Positions 44,299-58,300 of a stretch of DNA of 64,000 nt are shown here, piece by piece (the stretch's first letter is position 1; each line of letters begins with the position of its first letter). The translations under genes were made by a program, and so were the position numbers. The stretch is from Furcasterigmium furcatum (lineage: Eukaryota; Ascomycota; Sordariomycetes; Glomerellales; Plectosphaerellaceae), in contig BCIA01000006.1 in the NCBI GenBank assembly GCA_001599815.1, positions 1,366,961 through 1,430,960 on the forward strand, written 5' to 3'. Under the pieces are notes generated by a model. It ran no database searches. It was not told where the DNA came from and saw nothing but the letters and a program-made list of their open reading frames with translations.

Positions 44299-45184
44299 GG
44301 TCGGGGAGCAAAAGGAAACAATGATGGTGTTCTTGCGTCGAGTCGGTCGGTGTTCAGGCTACATCTGCTGTCAGCTGGGACGGGGGTGCTCCCCCCTTTT
44401 ATACCATCTGCATATCCAAGCACGCCAAGCAGGTTTTGCCCAGCAGTCACCCCTCGGATCGGGGCTCCAAGACACCAATCAATGCCACATTGGTGTAAGC
44501 AGCAACTGAATGACATCACCGCTGGTGAGGTGCGAGGCTGTGAGGCGTTTTCATTCCAACCTCCTCTACTTTTGGCTAGGCATCTTGGCATCTACTTGAC
44601 ACTAAGTCGTATGTGCAACTCACCGCAGGCCAAGAGAGGGGCCCCGTGATTGACCCGATCATTGAAATGGAGGCCAAGTATGAACCTTTGCCCTCTAAAT
44701 ACTGGCCAGGCTCATCCAGGGGTGGCAGACGTCGGCCCCGTCGACCTCCATGCCATCGCGTCAAAGTTATGCAGAAAGATCTCCCCTATCACCCCTCGGA
44801 TGGCTAGTGGGTGAGCTGGATGATCCCGCCGCTTTACGATCACCCGCCCGTCACCCGGCCGCGCGACGTCTAACAGATCGAGCAGGCGGAGGCGCGACTG
44901 GCGGCAATGAAGAAAAGGGGCGCGTCTTCACCGCCACGACGGGGGGTCTGGATGATTGCGAGGTGTTTGGGGTCAGATCGCGGTAATGAACCATCCCAGG
45001 CAAAGTAGGTAAGCTGGTGGACGGATTTGCGGCACGTGTGATCCACGTGATGGGCACGTCCTCAGCTTCTTGATAACGAACGCATAAGCGCTAGTATTGG
45101 GACACGAACAAATTCTCTTCTTGTCAGGCCACGCCAGAAAAGCAAGGCCATCATCGTCTACCTTCGATTCTTCCGTCGCCATCA
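44299..45184. other. Promoter region between divergent genes
   Basis: This 0.9-kb region separates the minus-strand membrane-protein gene and the plus-strand acetyltransferase-like gene. Short frames on both strands have no domain. Confidence 0.45.
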
Positions 45185-46762
45185 ATGGCTAACAGAAACC
45201 CTGAACCAACCGGATCTGGAAATGGTAGGCCTCTGGGAAACATGTGAGTGTCTTGCGCTAGACGGCTGGTCACCGAGTTTGGTCCTGATCGTGCGCTCAG
45301 GGAAAAGTGGCAACATGGCCGGACGGTAGTCAAACACTTTGGCGGAAACACGGTCGCCTGTCGGTATGGGTTACCTCGTCATCTCGCAGGCGCAAACCAG
45401 CATGCCGATCTCGTCAAGGTAGTCGAGCTCGCCATTGCGCGTGTGGTGCTCCGACAGCCCATGATGCAAGCTTGCGTTGCCGGATCCGCCCGGAAAGGCA
45501 ATGCAAGATTCCAGAGGGTTTCGAGTATTGACCTGAGCCAGCATATCTTCTGGCGGGGTATTCGGCCACCAGAAGAGAGCTATGTGGAAATCAGAAGCCA
45601 GATCTTGATGGAAGAGAACAGCGCCGTCTACACAGACCTGGAAGACAGGCCCGGATGGAGAATCGTGATCTTGACGCAGCCAGAGAGCGACTGCATCGAG
45701 GTGATCCTAAGTTGGTGCCACGTACACTTCGACGGGATGAGCGCCAAGATTTTTCACGAGAGCCTCCTCTCTGTCCTGAATGACGACGACAATGGCGATA
45801 TTGAGCCCGACTTGAGAGACCACGTCCTTGACACGACCGCTTCCAAAGCAGATCTGCCACCATCTCAAGAGGCAATTGCGCACACACCTCTCACCATCGG
45901 TTTCGTGGTGAAGACAGTGCCCTCAGCGGTGAAGCCATCGTTCATGGTCCCGAAGCAGACATCACCATGGCCTCCACCAATTCGTTCCACGCCCTTCTTC
46001 AGCCAGCTCGAGACCTTTTCCATCGACCATGAGACTCTTCAAAACATACTCAAGGCTTGTCGGGACCACAAAACGACGCTGACGGGGCTCCTGGACGGGA
46101 TTTCCCTGGTGGCCCTGATCCGCCATACCAGTGACCAGAAGCCTCGGCCCGTGGGCTTCTCAACGTCCTTCAGCCTACGCCGCTACGTACCGCCTTCGCC
46201 GCCGGGTTACCCGGGCCTCGACGTCTGGAAGACCATGTTCAACCTGGTGGCCGAGATCCCGCACCACGCAAACATGACGCTCGTGAGCAGCATTCAGGAA
46301 GCTGCGAGAAGGCTCAACGCCAGCGCGCAACCCGGAGACCGTCTTCAGGGCTTGTCCGAGTACATGTGGACTGCCTCCACCGTCATCACCGATGAGATCA
46401 AGGAAGCTGTCGACCGAGGGCTCAAGAACCAGCCCATCGGCCTCATGCGTTTTATCGACGACTGGCCCAAATTTTTCCTCGGCGAGACCAAGAAGCCTAG
46501 GCATGAATCATGGGTTTTTTCCAACATTGGCGTCATCCACGGGGGGGCGCCGCGTGAAGGGGCTTGGAGTATTCTGAGCGCCGCCCTGTCCTTCAGCGGA
46601 TTTGTTGTCGGGCCGGCCCTCAACATCAGCACCGCGTCCGTTAAAGACGGGGATCTTAATGTCAGCGTGACGTGGCAGCGGGGTGTTGTGGATGATCTGT
46701 TGGCTAGGCGGTTTACGAAGGAGTTAGAGGAGTGGCTGGTCTTCGTGGGTTCAAGGGCATAG
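45185..46762 (+). CDS. Alcohol acetyltransferase-like (AATase family) acyltransferase
   Basis: Two exons (45185-45243 and 45301-46762; 57-nt intron) encode 506 aa. The intron is needed to bring the N-terminal RPLGN onto MEKWQHGRTVV, matching the RPLG..E.. start of this family. The catalytic motif HxxxDG of the BAHD/condensation-like acyltransferase fold is present as HVHFDG (His160, Asp164), preceded by VILSWC. Later conserved segments include GFSTSFSLRRYVPP, and FSNIGV about two thirds in. The family includes yeast Atf-type alcohol O-acetyltransferases and fungal enzymes acylating secondary metabolites. Cytosolic or lipid-droplet location is expected; the acceptor is unknown. Confidence 0.82.
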
Positions 46763-48706
46763 ATATAGAAGGATCTGGGTAGGTAGGTAGCAGATTTCCT
46801 ATACTCGTATTGTAGCCGGGCAGGGCGCTTGGGCGTAATGAGAGGTGGCCTAAGCGCCTGATCAGGCTTGCTATCAGACATTCAGAGGAGGCGCGAGAGT
46901 TTTCAGACAGATCATCACTAGTCAACAGAGCGTTTTTGAGGCCACTTTTGTTTCCGCGTTGATTGAGTTGTGAGGACCTTGATCAGTCAGCCGAAGAGCG
47001 GCTGATCAGGGCAGCAAAGAGAGCTAATCAGTCCCCGGAGCCCTGTCATTTGCTGTCATAGGCCGGGGACCGACGAAAAATAGGCTGGTGCCACTGCCCT
47101 GCTCCTACACGACGCCCGGTTCCGCTTGAGCATGTAGTCAGGGAAAAGGCCTGTGAAGGCCTCAGCCTGAGCTCATGTTATTTTGCAACCATCCAGTCGT
47201 TGTAATCCACGACAACAAGATCGTTGAGGCAGTAACGGCAGATGTGTCGCCTACAAGGAACCTGTAGATTCATGTAGAGTTCTACGGCCTCGAGGGACGC
47301 CCCCATCAGCGTAGTTTCTCAGCGTCCGACACGTGTATTGTTTGCCTGCTGAGAGAATCTCGAGAGAGTTAAATGCAATAATTTACTTCCACATGCTTCT
47401 GAGGGAGATGTGGTGAGATTGGCACTAAGAGGGCAAAGGGCACTTGGCAAGTAGCAACTTGAAGCTCGTGCAATCCAATTCCAGATTGACATGCATGAAT
47501 TACAATGATGCGCTTACCCAACGCCCCTCGATGGCTACAGATCAATGGTAGAGCTGTCCCCCATTCCTTTCCAAAATGCTGACCTGTGCCATCGCTCCAT
47601 GCTCAATATCAAGCAAGAAGACACGACCCCTGAAGCTAACCTCAGGTTCATAACAATGACCCTGCTCAATGAAGACAGCAAGAGTCACAGAACAAGCCAC
47701 GGCGAGAGGCTCTGTTGGGAGACGCGCGCACGATTTTCATGACCAAAGAGGCGTATGGGCATGACGCCGAGAAAACTCCATGTCGGTTGATATGGATACA
47801 TCTCCTTACTTACCTTTAAAAACCATGGAATAGCAATGACCGTTTCAGCCACGTCCAAGGACGACAAAAAGAGCGCCAGTTTGCGGCACATTAACCCCCA
47901 AAGCAGGAGAACGCCCAGGGCCTGCTTGAAGAGCAATAATTATCCTCGCCCTGCCACGAGATAAGAGGGAACATTCTGGTGAGCCTTGCGACGAGCACCT
48001 CAATTAAACGAAGTTGATAGAGAGGCCCGAGTTTCGCCCGGCACGACAAGACCCGGACGCGGTCGGTTGGTTGAGCCGGTGAAAGTGGCATCATGATTAG
48101 GACTTATGAGCCCCGGTCTCATAATAAATCAACGGACCCCAGCCAGGCCCGGCACCGGCATTCACATCTCATGCCGAGTTGGTTGTTCGTCTGAAGAATC
48201 ACAGGAGGTGCTAAACCCCGTATTACTCAGCCGAAGCTTCGTCCGGCGGCCCAGTCTCTATTAGGCAGGTTGGCAGGCCGTTCCTTGGTGCCAGCATGAG
48301 TCGTGATGATCGACGGCCCCATCAAAGCGACCACCACCACCACACCACCGCCGTTGAACCGGCAAGCCAGTCCCAAGCCGGGGCTTATCTAGGGTGGACC
48401 GGCCGGCGAAGCCAATATTTGCCGATCTCGCCCGCTGTGGTGCCCTCCTCGACAACCCCTGCCGAGATTTCGGCGATCTGACGTCTCCGAGGCGCCCCCT
48501 CCGCGTCCGGGGTAACGGCGCCGTTTACTTTAAATTGAACCCAGGCTCCACGTCCCTGGGACTTCCAAGTTTTGCATCATCGGACGCAGGATTCTTCTCC
48601 ATCGTCGGCCGGGTCCCTTCACTTCTTCTTACCCCATTCCCTCCCTGCCAGTTGAGTCGGCAGTCTCTTAAGCAAATCAATCTTTTTTTGAGAGAACCCA
48701 TCCATC
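46763..48706. other. Intergenic region, about 1.9 kb
   Basis: No supported gene. A small hairpin-forming sequence (TCAGCCG, 5-nt loop, CGGCTGA) lies at about 46986-47004. An 83-codon hydrophobic minus-strand frame (47685-47936) could be a remnant but lacks any support. Confidence 0.45.
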
Positions 48707-50389
48707 ATGGACACCAAGATGGCGCCAGAGCACGCCGATCCCGAGGGATCGGTGATGTCAGCGACCAAAGACACTGAAGCCGTGCAGCACACGCCCGCCG
48801 ACGTCCAGATCGACGAGCAGGCCGAGAAGGCCCTGCTGAGGAAGCTCGACCGCTGGATTGTACCCCCCGTCATGCTGCTTTACCTGCTCAGCTTCCTCGA
48901 CCGCGTGAACATCGGCAACGCGCGCCTCTACGGCCTCGAAGAGGACCTGGGCATGGAGGGCAACCAGTTCCAGATCGCCGTCTCCGTCCTCTTCGTCACC
49001 TACATTCTCTCCGAGACGCCCTCCAACCTCGTCATCAAGTACTTCACGCCCAGCCGCTACCTCGCCTTCCTGACCGTGAGCTGGGGCGTCGTCGCCACTC
49101 TGACCGGTGTTGTGCAAAACTACGCTGGCCTGATCGCCTGCCGTGTCATTCTGGGTGCCCTTGAGGGCGGTCTGTTCCCTGGTAAGCCAATGCCCCTGTG
49201 TCAACTGTCTATTCGCAGAGCCGTGCTAACGATGCCCCCAAAGGCCTGACCATCTACCTGACCATGTTCTACACCAAGCGCGAGTACGCCCTCAGGATCG
49301 GCTACCTCTTCGTCTCCGCCGCCATCGCCGGATCCATGGGCGGCCTGCTCGCCTACTGCATCGGCCTCATGGACGGCGTCGCCGGCCTCCGCGGCTGGCG
49401 CTGGATCATCATCATCGAGGGCCTGCCGACCATCGTGCTCGGCATCACCATCTGGTGGTGGCTTGCCGACACGCCCGACACGGCGCACTACCTGACGGCC
49501 GCCGAGAAGGACCTCATCGACACGCGCATGCGCCGCCAGGTAGGCCACACCAAGTCCGGAGACGAATTCCACAAGGAGGACGCCATCGCGGGCTTCAAGG
49601 ACCTCAAGATCTGGCTCTTCTGCCTCGGCCAGTTCGGCGGCGACGTGATTCTCTACGGGTAAGAAACAGGCTCTCACCCAGTACCTCATGCATGATATCA
49701 GGTTTGCTGACATGAAGTCACCAACAGCTACTCGACCTTCCTGCCCACCATCATCCGCGGCCTCGGCGACTGGAACAGGGAGCAGGTCCAGGCCCTCACC
49801 ATCCCCTGCTACGCCCTCGGAGCCATCACCTACCTCGCCGTGGCCTGGCTATCCGACCGCACGCAGAAGCGCGCCGTCTTCGCCGTCGTCTTCGGCCTCG
49901 TCTGCACCGTCGGCTACGCCATCCTCGTCAGCAACGCCCCCGGCGGCGCCAAGTACTTCGGCTGCTTCCTCGCCGCAATGGGCCTGTACGTCGTCGTCGG
50001 CATCCCGCTCGCCTGGCTGCCCTCCAACAACCCCCGCTACGGCAAGCGCACAGTGGCCTCCGGCCTGCAGCTCACCATCGGCAACTCGGCCGGCATCCCC
50101 GCGCCATTCGTGAGTCCCTTCCTCCCCCAGGTGCGATACACTCAGTCCACTGACGGAGATGTTCTAGCTCTACCCCAACGCCGACGGGCCTCGCTTCGTC
50201 AAGGGCCACGCCATCAGCATGGCCTTTGTGCTCATGTCCGCCGTCATCTACATGTCGTTCTGGGCGTACTTCCGCTACCTGAACAAGAGGCGCGAGGAGG
50301 GCAAGGAGGACCACAAGACCGAGGGCAAGACAGAGGAGGAGGTCGCAGAGATGGGAGAGCACAACCCCAGGTTCCGCTATACGTACTAA
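48707..50389 (+). CDS. MFS transporter, anion:cation symporter (Dal5/Tna1-like) family
   Basis: Four exons (48707-49181, 49244-49658, 49728-50109, 50168-50389; introns 62, 69 and 58 nt) encode 497 aa. After a polar N-terminus come about twelve transmembrane helices. Signature pieces include LLYLLSFLDRVNIGNARLYGL in helix 1 (quoted only as FLDRVNIGNARL), ETPSNLVIKYFTPSRYL, RVILGALEGGLFPG, and GRT/GKR-type loops. These place it in the fungal ACS family that carries allantoate, nicotinate, pantothenate and similar organic anions. A plasma-membrane location is expected. The exact substrate cannot be read from sequence. It is tail-to-tail with the next MFS gene, only 101 bp apart. Confidence 0.88.
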
Positions 50390-50490
50390 GCGCGTTGGGG
50401 ATCGGTTGCAAGCTGGAGCATTTTCGGGGGCGTCTTGTGCCCCTGTGACATTGTATTGTACAAAACAGTCTTTTTGCGTTACCAGATGGA

Positions 50491-52334
50491 TCAACGGGTG
50501 CTTAGCATCCCCTTTTCGCCTTGTGCATTCCTCTCCAGGTCTGCATTTTCTCCCGTCGTCATCTGCTCGCTCTGGCTTGTCTCGTCCTTCTTCTCTTCGT
50601 CCTCGGGCGGCTGCAACCCTCGGTCCCTGATGAAGACGCATCCCAGCAGCCCCAGACCCATCATGGGCACCCACATGATGAACACCGCTCTGCTCGCCGT
50701 CATGTACGCGTCTCTGACGGCCTCAGCTTCAGGGCCGCTTCCCAAGTCTGACGGGAGAGCATACGTGCTCCCTGCCAAGTCCTCCCTCCCCGGCGGTAGG
50801 CTGCCCCGGAGAGCGGCCTGCAGAACCGCCGCCGACGCCGCCAGTCCCACGGCGCCGCCCAGGCACCGAAAGAAGTTGCGGTTTGAGATGATCACGGCCC
50901 GCCTCGCCTTGGGCGAATGGGCCTGCATCGCCTGCAGCGTCGGCTGGAAGACGGTCCCGCCGCCCGCGCCGGCGACAATCAGCGGGGCGACGATGAATCC
51001 CGGCGACGTTGTCCGGGTGTACGTGAGATACAAACCGACGCCGCTGCACAGACAAATGTTAGCTGATTTGTATGGGGGTTTGAATGCCGGAATTGATGGC
51101 TTCTAGCAGCACTTACAGAGTCCACAGCGCGAAGCCGGTGATAATCACCTCGCCGTATCTTTTGAAGTGGGAGATGTATTGCCCTGAAAGAACCGAGAAG
51201 ACGGACTGCGACAGCGCGAGACCCATGATGATGCTAGCTGAAGGTATCTCGCCCAAGCCGCGCGCATTCAGCAGGTACAGCGGGATGTAGTAAATGCTGG
51301 CTTGATGGACAGCGCCAAACAGAAAAGTCTGGATCAAGGAGACGGTGACGGCAGTATTTGCAAAGATATTTACTGTTCTTAGGTCAGTCGACGGCTCATC
51401 AAAATCAAGCTCACCACTCGCCGACAACTTACAAGGCATGATAGGCAGCCTTGCGACCTTCCACTCAATTATCAGGAACGCTATCAGAGACATGGCCCCA
51501 ATCACGAGCATGCTGATGATCATGGGCGAGTTCCAGGCAAAGTATGCACCTCCTATGCAGCAACAGTCAGCGATCTGCCGAGGGCTGGGGACATGCGCAT
51601 GACGAACCTCCTGAAATTGGTATCAACAGGAAGATGATTCCCAAGGACGAAGCGATCGTCCCAGCAAAGTCAATCTTCATAACACTCTCCTTGAAGCCGA
51701 CAGTCGGAGGCTTGTCAGGGAGGTAGAAATATGCCAGGACGCCCGTGAGCGCGCCCAAGGGGGCGAGCATCCAGAAGAACGCCCGCCACGTCGTCCGCCA
51801 CACGAATGCGGCGGCCAGGAACGGGCCCAGGACGTTTCCAAGACCGATCATGGCGGCCAGGATGCCGAAGTACTTACCGCGCTTCTCCAAAGTCACGACA
51901 TCGCTCAGGATGATCAACGCCAGGTTCGTGATGCCGCCGCTCCCGATGCCCGCGAGCCCGCGGAAGACGTACAGCATTGTCGCGTTCTGCGCGAGGCCGC
52001 ACAGGAGATCTGCCAGGGAGAGGCATCCTATCGCGGCGAGAAAGACGGATTTGCGGCCAAACACATCGGACAGGCGCCCGTAGAGCATCTGGAACGTGGT
52101 ATTGGCGACGAGGGAGGTTGTGCCAGCCCACGAGATGGTATTGGTCGCGTTGAGGTCCTTGGCGATGGTTGGGAGCGTGATGCTGATCCCGTTCTGGTCA
52201 ATGAAGCTGACAAGCATGGTCAAGGAGAGAGTAACCATGCAAACGAAGAGTTGACGCCTTGGGAGTAAGTTGTACTGGTTATGCAGAGCCTGTTCCGCCG
52301 CCCGGACGGCGTCGCCATGGTTGCGGTCTCCCAT
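50491..52334 (-). CDS. MFS transporter, DHA2-like 14-helix drug/toxin exporter family
   Basis: Four exons (52334-51608, 51552-51433, 51372-51117, 51043-50491; introns 55, 60 and 73 nt) encode 551 aa. The N-terminal region has the DHA2 pattern: MLVSFIDQNGISITLPTIA, SWAGTTSLVANTTFQMLYGRL (quoted in part, SWAGTTSLVAN), SDVFGRKSVFLAA, FRGLAGIGSGGI. About 14 hydrophobic helices are expected, and the C-terminus is charged. Members export toxins, antifungals or secondary metabolites by proton antiport. The second intron (51432-51373) is 60 nt and has no in-frame stop, so a read-through isoform with 20 extra residues is possible. Confidence 0.88.
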
Positions 52335-55300
52335 TGCGGTGATGATGGGACTGGCCGTCTGGATCCGAGTACAAGGAGGTTACTTGCGGCCATTCGAGAA
52401 TTTTTGGGTAGCCATTGAGTTCTCGTGAAGATATAACCTACTCATCGACAGCTTGTAGTTCATGATGTGCGAAATCTGAGTCACGGCGATCTTTTAGAGT
52501 CATCAGTAGTGGAAATGGCGGGCTTCGGCCGATGTCCGTCCGTCGTCGCGGCCGGAGTCCGCTCGCTATCGGACTGAGCCCGATGTTGTAAAACCGAGCC
52601 TCATCCTTTAGTTCAACCGTGGAGGACGAGGTTTTCGCAAAATCAGTTGATGACTCACGGTGTCTATCACTGCTGGGTTGAACATCACAATGTTTCGAAC
52701 AGCAAGGAGTCGGAGCACACATCGGAGAGCCGCCGCCAAACGAAGAAGTCATTGACATTCAACGCACTTCATCACCGCTAGGCTCGCAATTTCTGAACTG
52801 TTGAGTCATTCTTCCACAGGTCATCCAGGAGACACTAGTTAAAGGCCTTCAGACTGACACTATCAGTTCCAGGTGAGAGCCGACAGCAATACACGCGAGA
52901 TGTATCTGTACGAGACCAACTTTCAATCATGCCGTCATGGCTTCCAGAAGACGTACCGGGAACACTTAATATCTCGAATGGGATGAAAATACCTTGCCGT
53001 TCATTCGGCTGTTCGAGTGAGCAGCTGGAAGTCGATGCAGGAGGAAAAAAAAAAAAAAAATCACAAAGTCCCAATTCCTATTCTCGATGGCCGAAGAGAA
53101 GAGAAGACGGAGAGAGATAGAGAAAGAGAGAGCGACCTCAGTCCTCCACACTGCGTCTGAATTCTTGCCGACATGGTTCTCCTGAGCCATGTCATCTTTG
53201 TTGAACCCTCATGGGAGGCTGACTGCCCGCAGACGGCCACCATCCGCCCTGAGAGAGACCTGACGCCGAGACTTAGGAGATTCACCTGACTGGGTGACTA
53301 GACGAGGTCAGTCTCAAGGGGCCACGGATGAGCGGCAGCAGACCCGGGAACATCCAACCAGCTGAAGCTAGGTGAATTCGCAAGCATTACTCTCCGAAGC
53401 ACCGAGGCCTCTCGCCCCCTCTCGCAGAGAGTTCGTCACTGGGTCTAGATTTCCAAACAGACACCGACAAGCAGCCATCCTCACCTTGTTCCGATGACCA
53501 TGCCCGCTCTAACCTCTTCCCAGCTCTGAGCTCAGACATGCAGGAATCCTCGGATCCCCCTTAATCACCACCGTCAAGGCCCAACTGCTCTACCACGACG
53601 TTGCATTGCCACGCCCGTGTTCCATTGGCTTTCCAACTCTCTTCTCTGATCACCCGCCCAGCTCTTCCCGTGCCTTGGCCATCCATAAGACCTACCTATT
53701 CCAAATCACTCACCGATCGCCTCGCCCGTGACGTCCATGTTGTGCATGCCGTCGACAGAAGCAACGACTCCAAAGGATGAGACATCGCCAACGGCCCGAC
53801 TCAGGGCCTGCTCTGTCCCTCCAGGGGGTTCAGCTCCTGCGCGACATCCAGAGCCAGCTGTGCAGGGCGAAATAAGGCCCGCGCGCTCACCCAGGCAGCA
53901 CCAACGGCCCTCGCCCGCGTCCATGTCTCAGACTCCAGGGACTTCGCCCATAGTCTAAAAAGCCCCCAAGCCCTGGAAAGGACCGAGAACCTCTGCAGCG
54001 CCAGACCTCCGGGTCCAATCACCCCCCAAGCCCGGGCCGTCGGTTCTCGTCGTCAGCCCGTCCAGCCCGCCCCCAGCGGCAGTGCACACTTCCCGGCAGC
54101 AGGGCTGGGTATTTCAGGAACGCAGGAAGCGGCACGTCGGTAGACGCGAGACGCGCATGCCTACACCGCATCCATCACCCGTCTGCACCCCTTCTCGCAC
54201 CGCAGGCAGCAGGTTGAATAATCGGGGCAGACAGCCGGTCCAAGACAACGGCGATAGCAGTCTACGCCCGCTACGGCCGTAAACCGGCAAAGCTATGACA
54301 AACCCCCTCGGCATATTTAGAATGCTGATGGGCAGCATTGCGCATCCAACCATCCCAGGCTTCCGGGTCGGCGACCACCCCCATCGCTGCAGGGGTCCCC
54401 GGGAGCTCTTGAAACTAGGATGCGGGCATTATGTACAGGGCAGCAGAGAGGCGAGAGGAAGTCGCTCGAGCAGGCAACAATGAGAGGGCCGAACGCCGCG
54501 GGAAATGCCCTCTGGGCCCGGTGTTGAATCTCCGTGGCATCGTGCCAGAATCCCCACCGGCGCTCGGCGATCGGGGCATCAATGCGCCGCCGGAAGAATG
54601 CATTCGTGCCCGTCGTGCCTTTATTCCGACGAGAGTCGTGGGTCGCGGCATGTTCCGTCCATGCGATAAAACGGCGCAGTAATTGGCCCCTTCTGGTGGT
54701 ACCTGTAGGGGGCATGGTATCCGTTGGGGGCGTCAGCGAGGTCACAATGTTACAATGGTTGAATGGATGACCCATGGCGAGCAGCGCGCGGAATGCTCCG
54801 TGGATACTCTGTGATGACCTCGTCAGCGGGGAGCATCGAAGAAGAATAGAACCCCGGGATGACGAACCTGATCGGGCTGGCTGCAGGTCGGCGACCAGAG
54901 CAGCAAGCAAGCCAGTCAGCCAACCGGCCAGCCGGTCACCTGCAGAGACGTCTGAACCCTCCTCTCCTGCGTATCATCACGATCACCAGCAGGAGGAGGA
55001 GGCATCGAATCCTTCCAGAATCCCCGGTGCATCATCATCCCACGCTCGAGGGCGGCCTTGTGGTTGCCTGCGTCGTCCGTCCACTCGCTCCCTCGACATG
55101 ACGACAGAGACACACCACGCGCCCTCCACGATCCCAGTTCCGCACCCCCTCCTCCTCGATCGGCAGTTCTCTCCATCTCCCGCAGGGCAGTTGGCACCAA
55201 GCAACTTGGCCGCCGAGCTCGAGCGTGATCACCACCCCACCACCGACCAACAAGATCGCCAGCATCGTGCTGCCCAGTTTACGACGAAGACACGAAGGAT

Positions 55301-58300
55301 CAGTCCCCCGGCTCGCCGCTGGGCAGACGGGCGAGTTGAGACCCCTATGAACCCTCTCCCGCCGGTCAACCACGTTGTCGGGCGTCGCGCCACGGCGGCA
55401 CCACTCTGACGGCTGACGGCTGACGGACCCAGACGGTCGACCCCTTCCCATGGGACATGGGAATGATCACCGACATCGCCGGCAGCACCAACCGAAAGCC
55501 CACCGGGACCTTAATCTCCACCGCGGCCCTGGGCCATCTCATCTGCCGTGCCGAATGCACCCCATTCGGGACCGAGACGGGCTGTCTGCTCCCCGCGTGG
55601 CACAGGGGAATCCAATCCAAACTCCAGGTCCCGGAACAGGCACCAACAATCGACGACCAACGTCCCAAGACGCCGTCTCACCCAGTGAGCCCCCTGGCGA
55701 GCTGAGAGGCACGAGGCGGACAGGGCCCGGCTCGGGCAGCAACGACGGCGGTGCCAGTGACTGGCCCGTCCTTCGCGCCGTCTGCGACGCCAGATCCCAT
55801 CTCGTACGAGAAGTCAGGAACGGGGGTAGAAGGCAGCCCTATAATTAATCGCGACCCCAGTGGCGTTCTTGGCAGGCTCGTGCTTTGTCATGAGAGGGAG
55901 GGTTCATTCAGTTGGAACGTGGCCGCCGCCGTGGTAGCGTCGGGTTCGGGCGTTCGTGGTTATCTCCAGGAGACAGCCCGGCGCGATGGCGGCACAGCCT
56001 CACCAGACGAAGAGCTCTGGGGCCGCGTAGCCGTCCGTGTCTTGTGAATCTCACAGCCAAGAGGCGCCGGTCTTTATACCATCGCGGTTTGTGGCGATAG
56101 CCTCGCGCGATAGCCAGGAAACCCTCCGACCGAGGCCGAGGGCCCAATGCCGCCGGCGCCGTGCTGCTGAGACATGCCCGCCCGTCCCCTTCAACGGCGC
56201 GGCCGGGAGGGGCCCGGACGACTCGGAGACGCCGAAATATTGAACCGAATGTTTGAGATTCGTCGGTCCCCCTTTATTACGTGGCTGCAGTAGGCCACCG
56301 TTTAGGGGCAGAGAAGTGAGTACGGAGCAGGGAGGGGGGGTGGTTTGGTGCCTCCCACCCCGCATTCCTCGTTGCTTCTCTTTCTTCTCTCGCAGATCGA
56401 GGCGGCGTCATATTGAGTGATCTGCAGGCCTGGGTGTGATCGAGCCTGCTGAAGACGGCAGTGTCGCGGGGAGTCCGTGTGCCTATCTCGTCTGGCTCTC
56501 GGCGGCGGGGGCTCAGTCCGGCGCACCGCAGTGGCCACAACCGCAGGAGAAGTGGAAGAAGAAAGCAAGCAGCTCATGAACCTGCTGCGCCTATCAGTCC
56601 AATGTCGGCCGACCTGCGTCACCCACGCCGTCACCCACGCCGCCTCCGCCGCCGTCGGCGATCTGCCACGAACACTAAGAACGAACCGCATGTCTGTCCT
56701 GCATCACGTCGTCCATCCGGAACCTCGGCCATGTCTCGGAGCGCGAACATGTTCTCACATGAAAGTCCCGATTCAACTGCCCAAAGGGTTACCGAGCCGT
56801 CTGAGAAGTCGTCGTCAGACGTCGGCGTCGTCGTCGTTCAACGCCAAATCGCTCGAGTGCGGATCGGACACGGCGAGGCGCAACAGCGGAGAATCCCATC
56901 TCTTCCACCTTCCACTTGTCGTCATGACTGCGACCCTACTCAACCACCTTGGATCGATGCAGAGTCCAGTCCGGCCGGGAGTTGGGTTGGGCCTGGCTTG
57001 TTGAGATGCAATCCCTGGTCGTGACCGTTGTCACTTGCAGCAGTTGGCCGATTCCTCGCGCCAAATTTACCTGCTCCAGGCTGCTACATACTGTTGCTGG
57101 GACGTCACTGACGGTTCCAATCGGTTGAGCTCTCAGCGCCGGCCCCCCGACTCTGTTAAGCCAGGTTTAGCGAGTTTTTGCTTGGCTGTGTTGGCTGTCG
57201 CCCCTTGCAAACGCGACATTGCGCGGGACATTAACGCCAGGAACAAAGTTAGGTTGAAGAGTCCAGGTCCCAGCGCGAGCATGGGTGCGCCGCCGAGACC
57301 GCTGATCATCCACGTAGCTGGGAGTCTGACGGCGGTGTTGCCTCCTCCCCTTTCCAGCACAAGATGCAGCCCATCCCCGTCCAGTAACAATGCCCGACGT
57401 CGTGCTCTATCAGGCAGAAGCCCGGTGCAATTCTGCCGGCAGGTACATCACCCGCCAAATGGGATCCGGCGTTGTCGGGTGCCGAACGGTGCTCATCCAC
57501 GCCTGGTGGTGTGCCCCCCCTATCTTGGCTATCGGGTGTTGCGTGCGTCCATTCCGGCAGAGACAACACACCCTGGGGCCAGCGTTGCCTCTTCCGGGAA
57601 GTATTGGACTGGGTCTACCCTGCCTTCCTCGCCTCCTGGGATGATCCAAGGCACCACGGCTTCGAGCCCGTCCCGCAGACTTCCCCCGCCGCCAGCGGCT
57701 GTCAGGCCACACGTGGTGGGCAGCAGAACCCCGACTGATTCCCCCCCCCGTTATAGCCCCGTTCCCCTACTGGCCCGCTTGCCCACAGACGGCGACGATG
57801 AAGAAAAATTAATTCCCTCCGCTGAGTCTCTGGCGGTGGGGGGCGCAATGTTGGCAAGGTCCAGATGCCAAGGTTGAGCAGGGATGGTTTGCTTGGACGA
57901 TGTCTCCCTACCCTACTCGTCCTAGCTCTCTCTGCACCTGTCCTTCGCGTTTCCTCCCTCAAGGGGGCAGACACTGACCGACCCGATAGCCGATAGACGC
58001 CGAGGGTCAACTCCACGGTGCGTGCACCTGAGGGCACTCACGGTGCAGCAGAACCACGGTCGCTCGCTGGCTGTCCGTGTAAGTCACCGTGGCTCGGAAT
58101 TGGGCAGTCAGCATCCTCGCTCGCCCCTCGGTGGGCGTTGTGCGTCAATCGCATAGAGCGAGGGTCTCTCGAGACTCGAGTTGAGACCGCGACGTAGTCT
58201 TGAGATGATTCACTCGCCGCACATGAGGAGCGGACCCAGCGTCGTTTCGTCTCTCGCCCGAATCCGACCCCAAATTGCATGCTCGTTCAGAGACCAGGCG

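Noticed and set aside
46980..47011. Inverted repeat around GATCAGTCAGCCG / CGGCTGATCAGG
   Set aside because: It is a short imperfect hairpin with no adjacent gene end, T-run or repeat partner; it probably arose by chance.
54774..55848. Adjacent open frames of 211 and 132 codons
   Set aside because: Composition (Pro, Arg, Ser, His) fits random translation of GC-rich DNA; other frames of similar length overlap them on both strands.
56461..57877. Open frames of 187, 175 and 280 codons
   Set aside because: They overlap one another in different frames with no motif; none has convincing start context or splicing.
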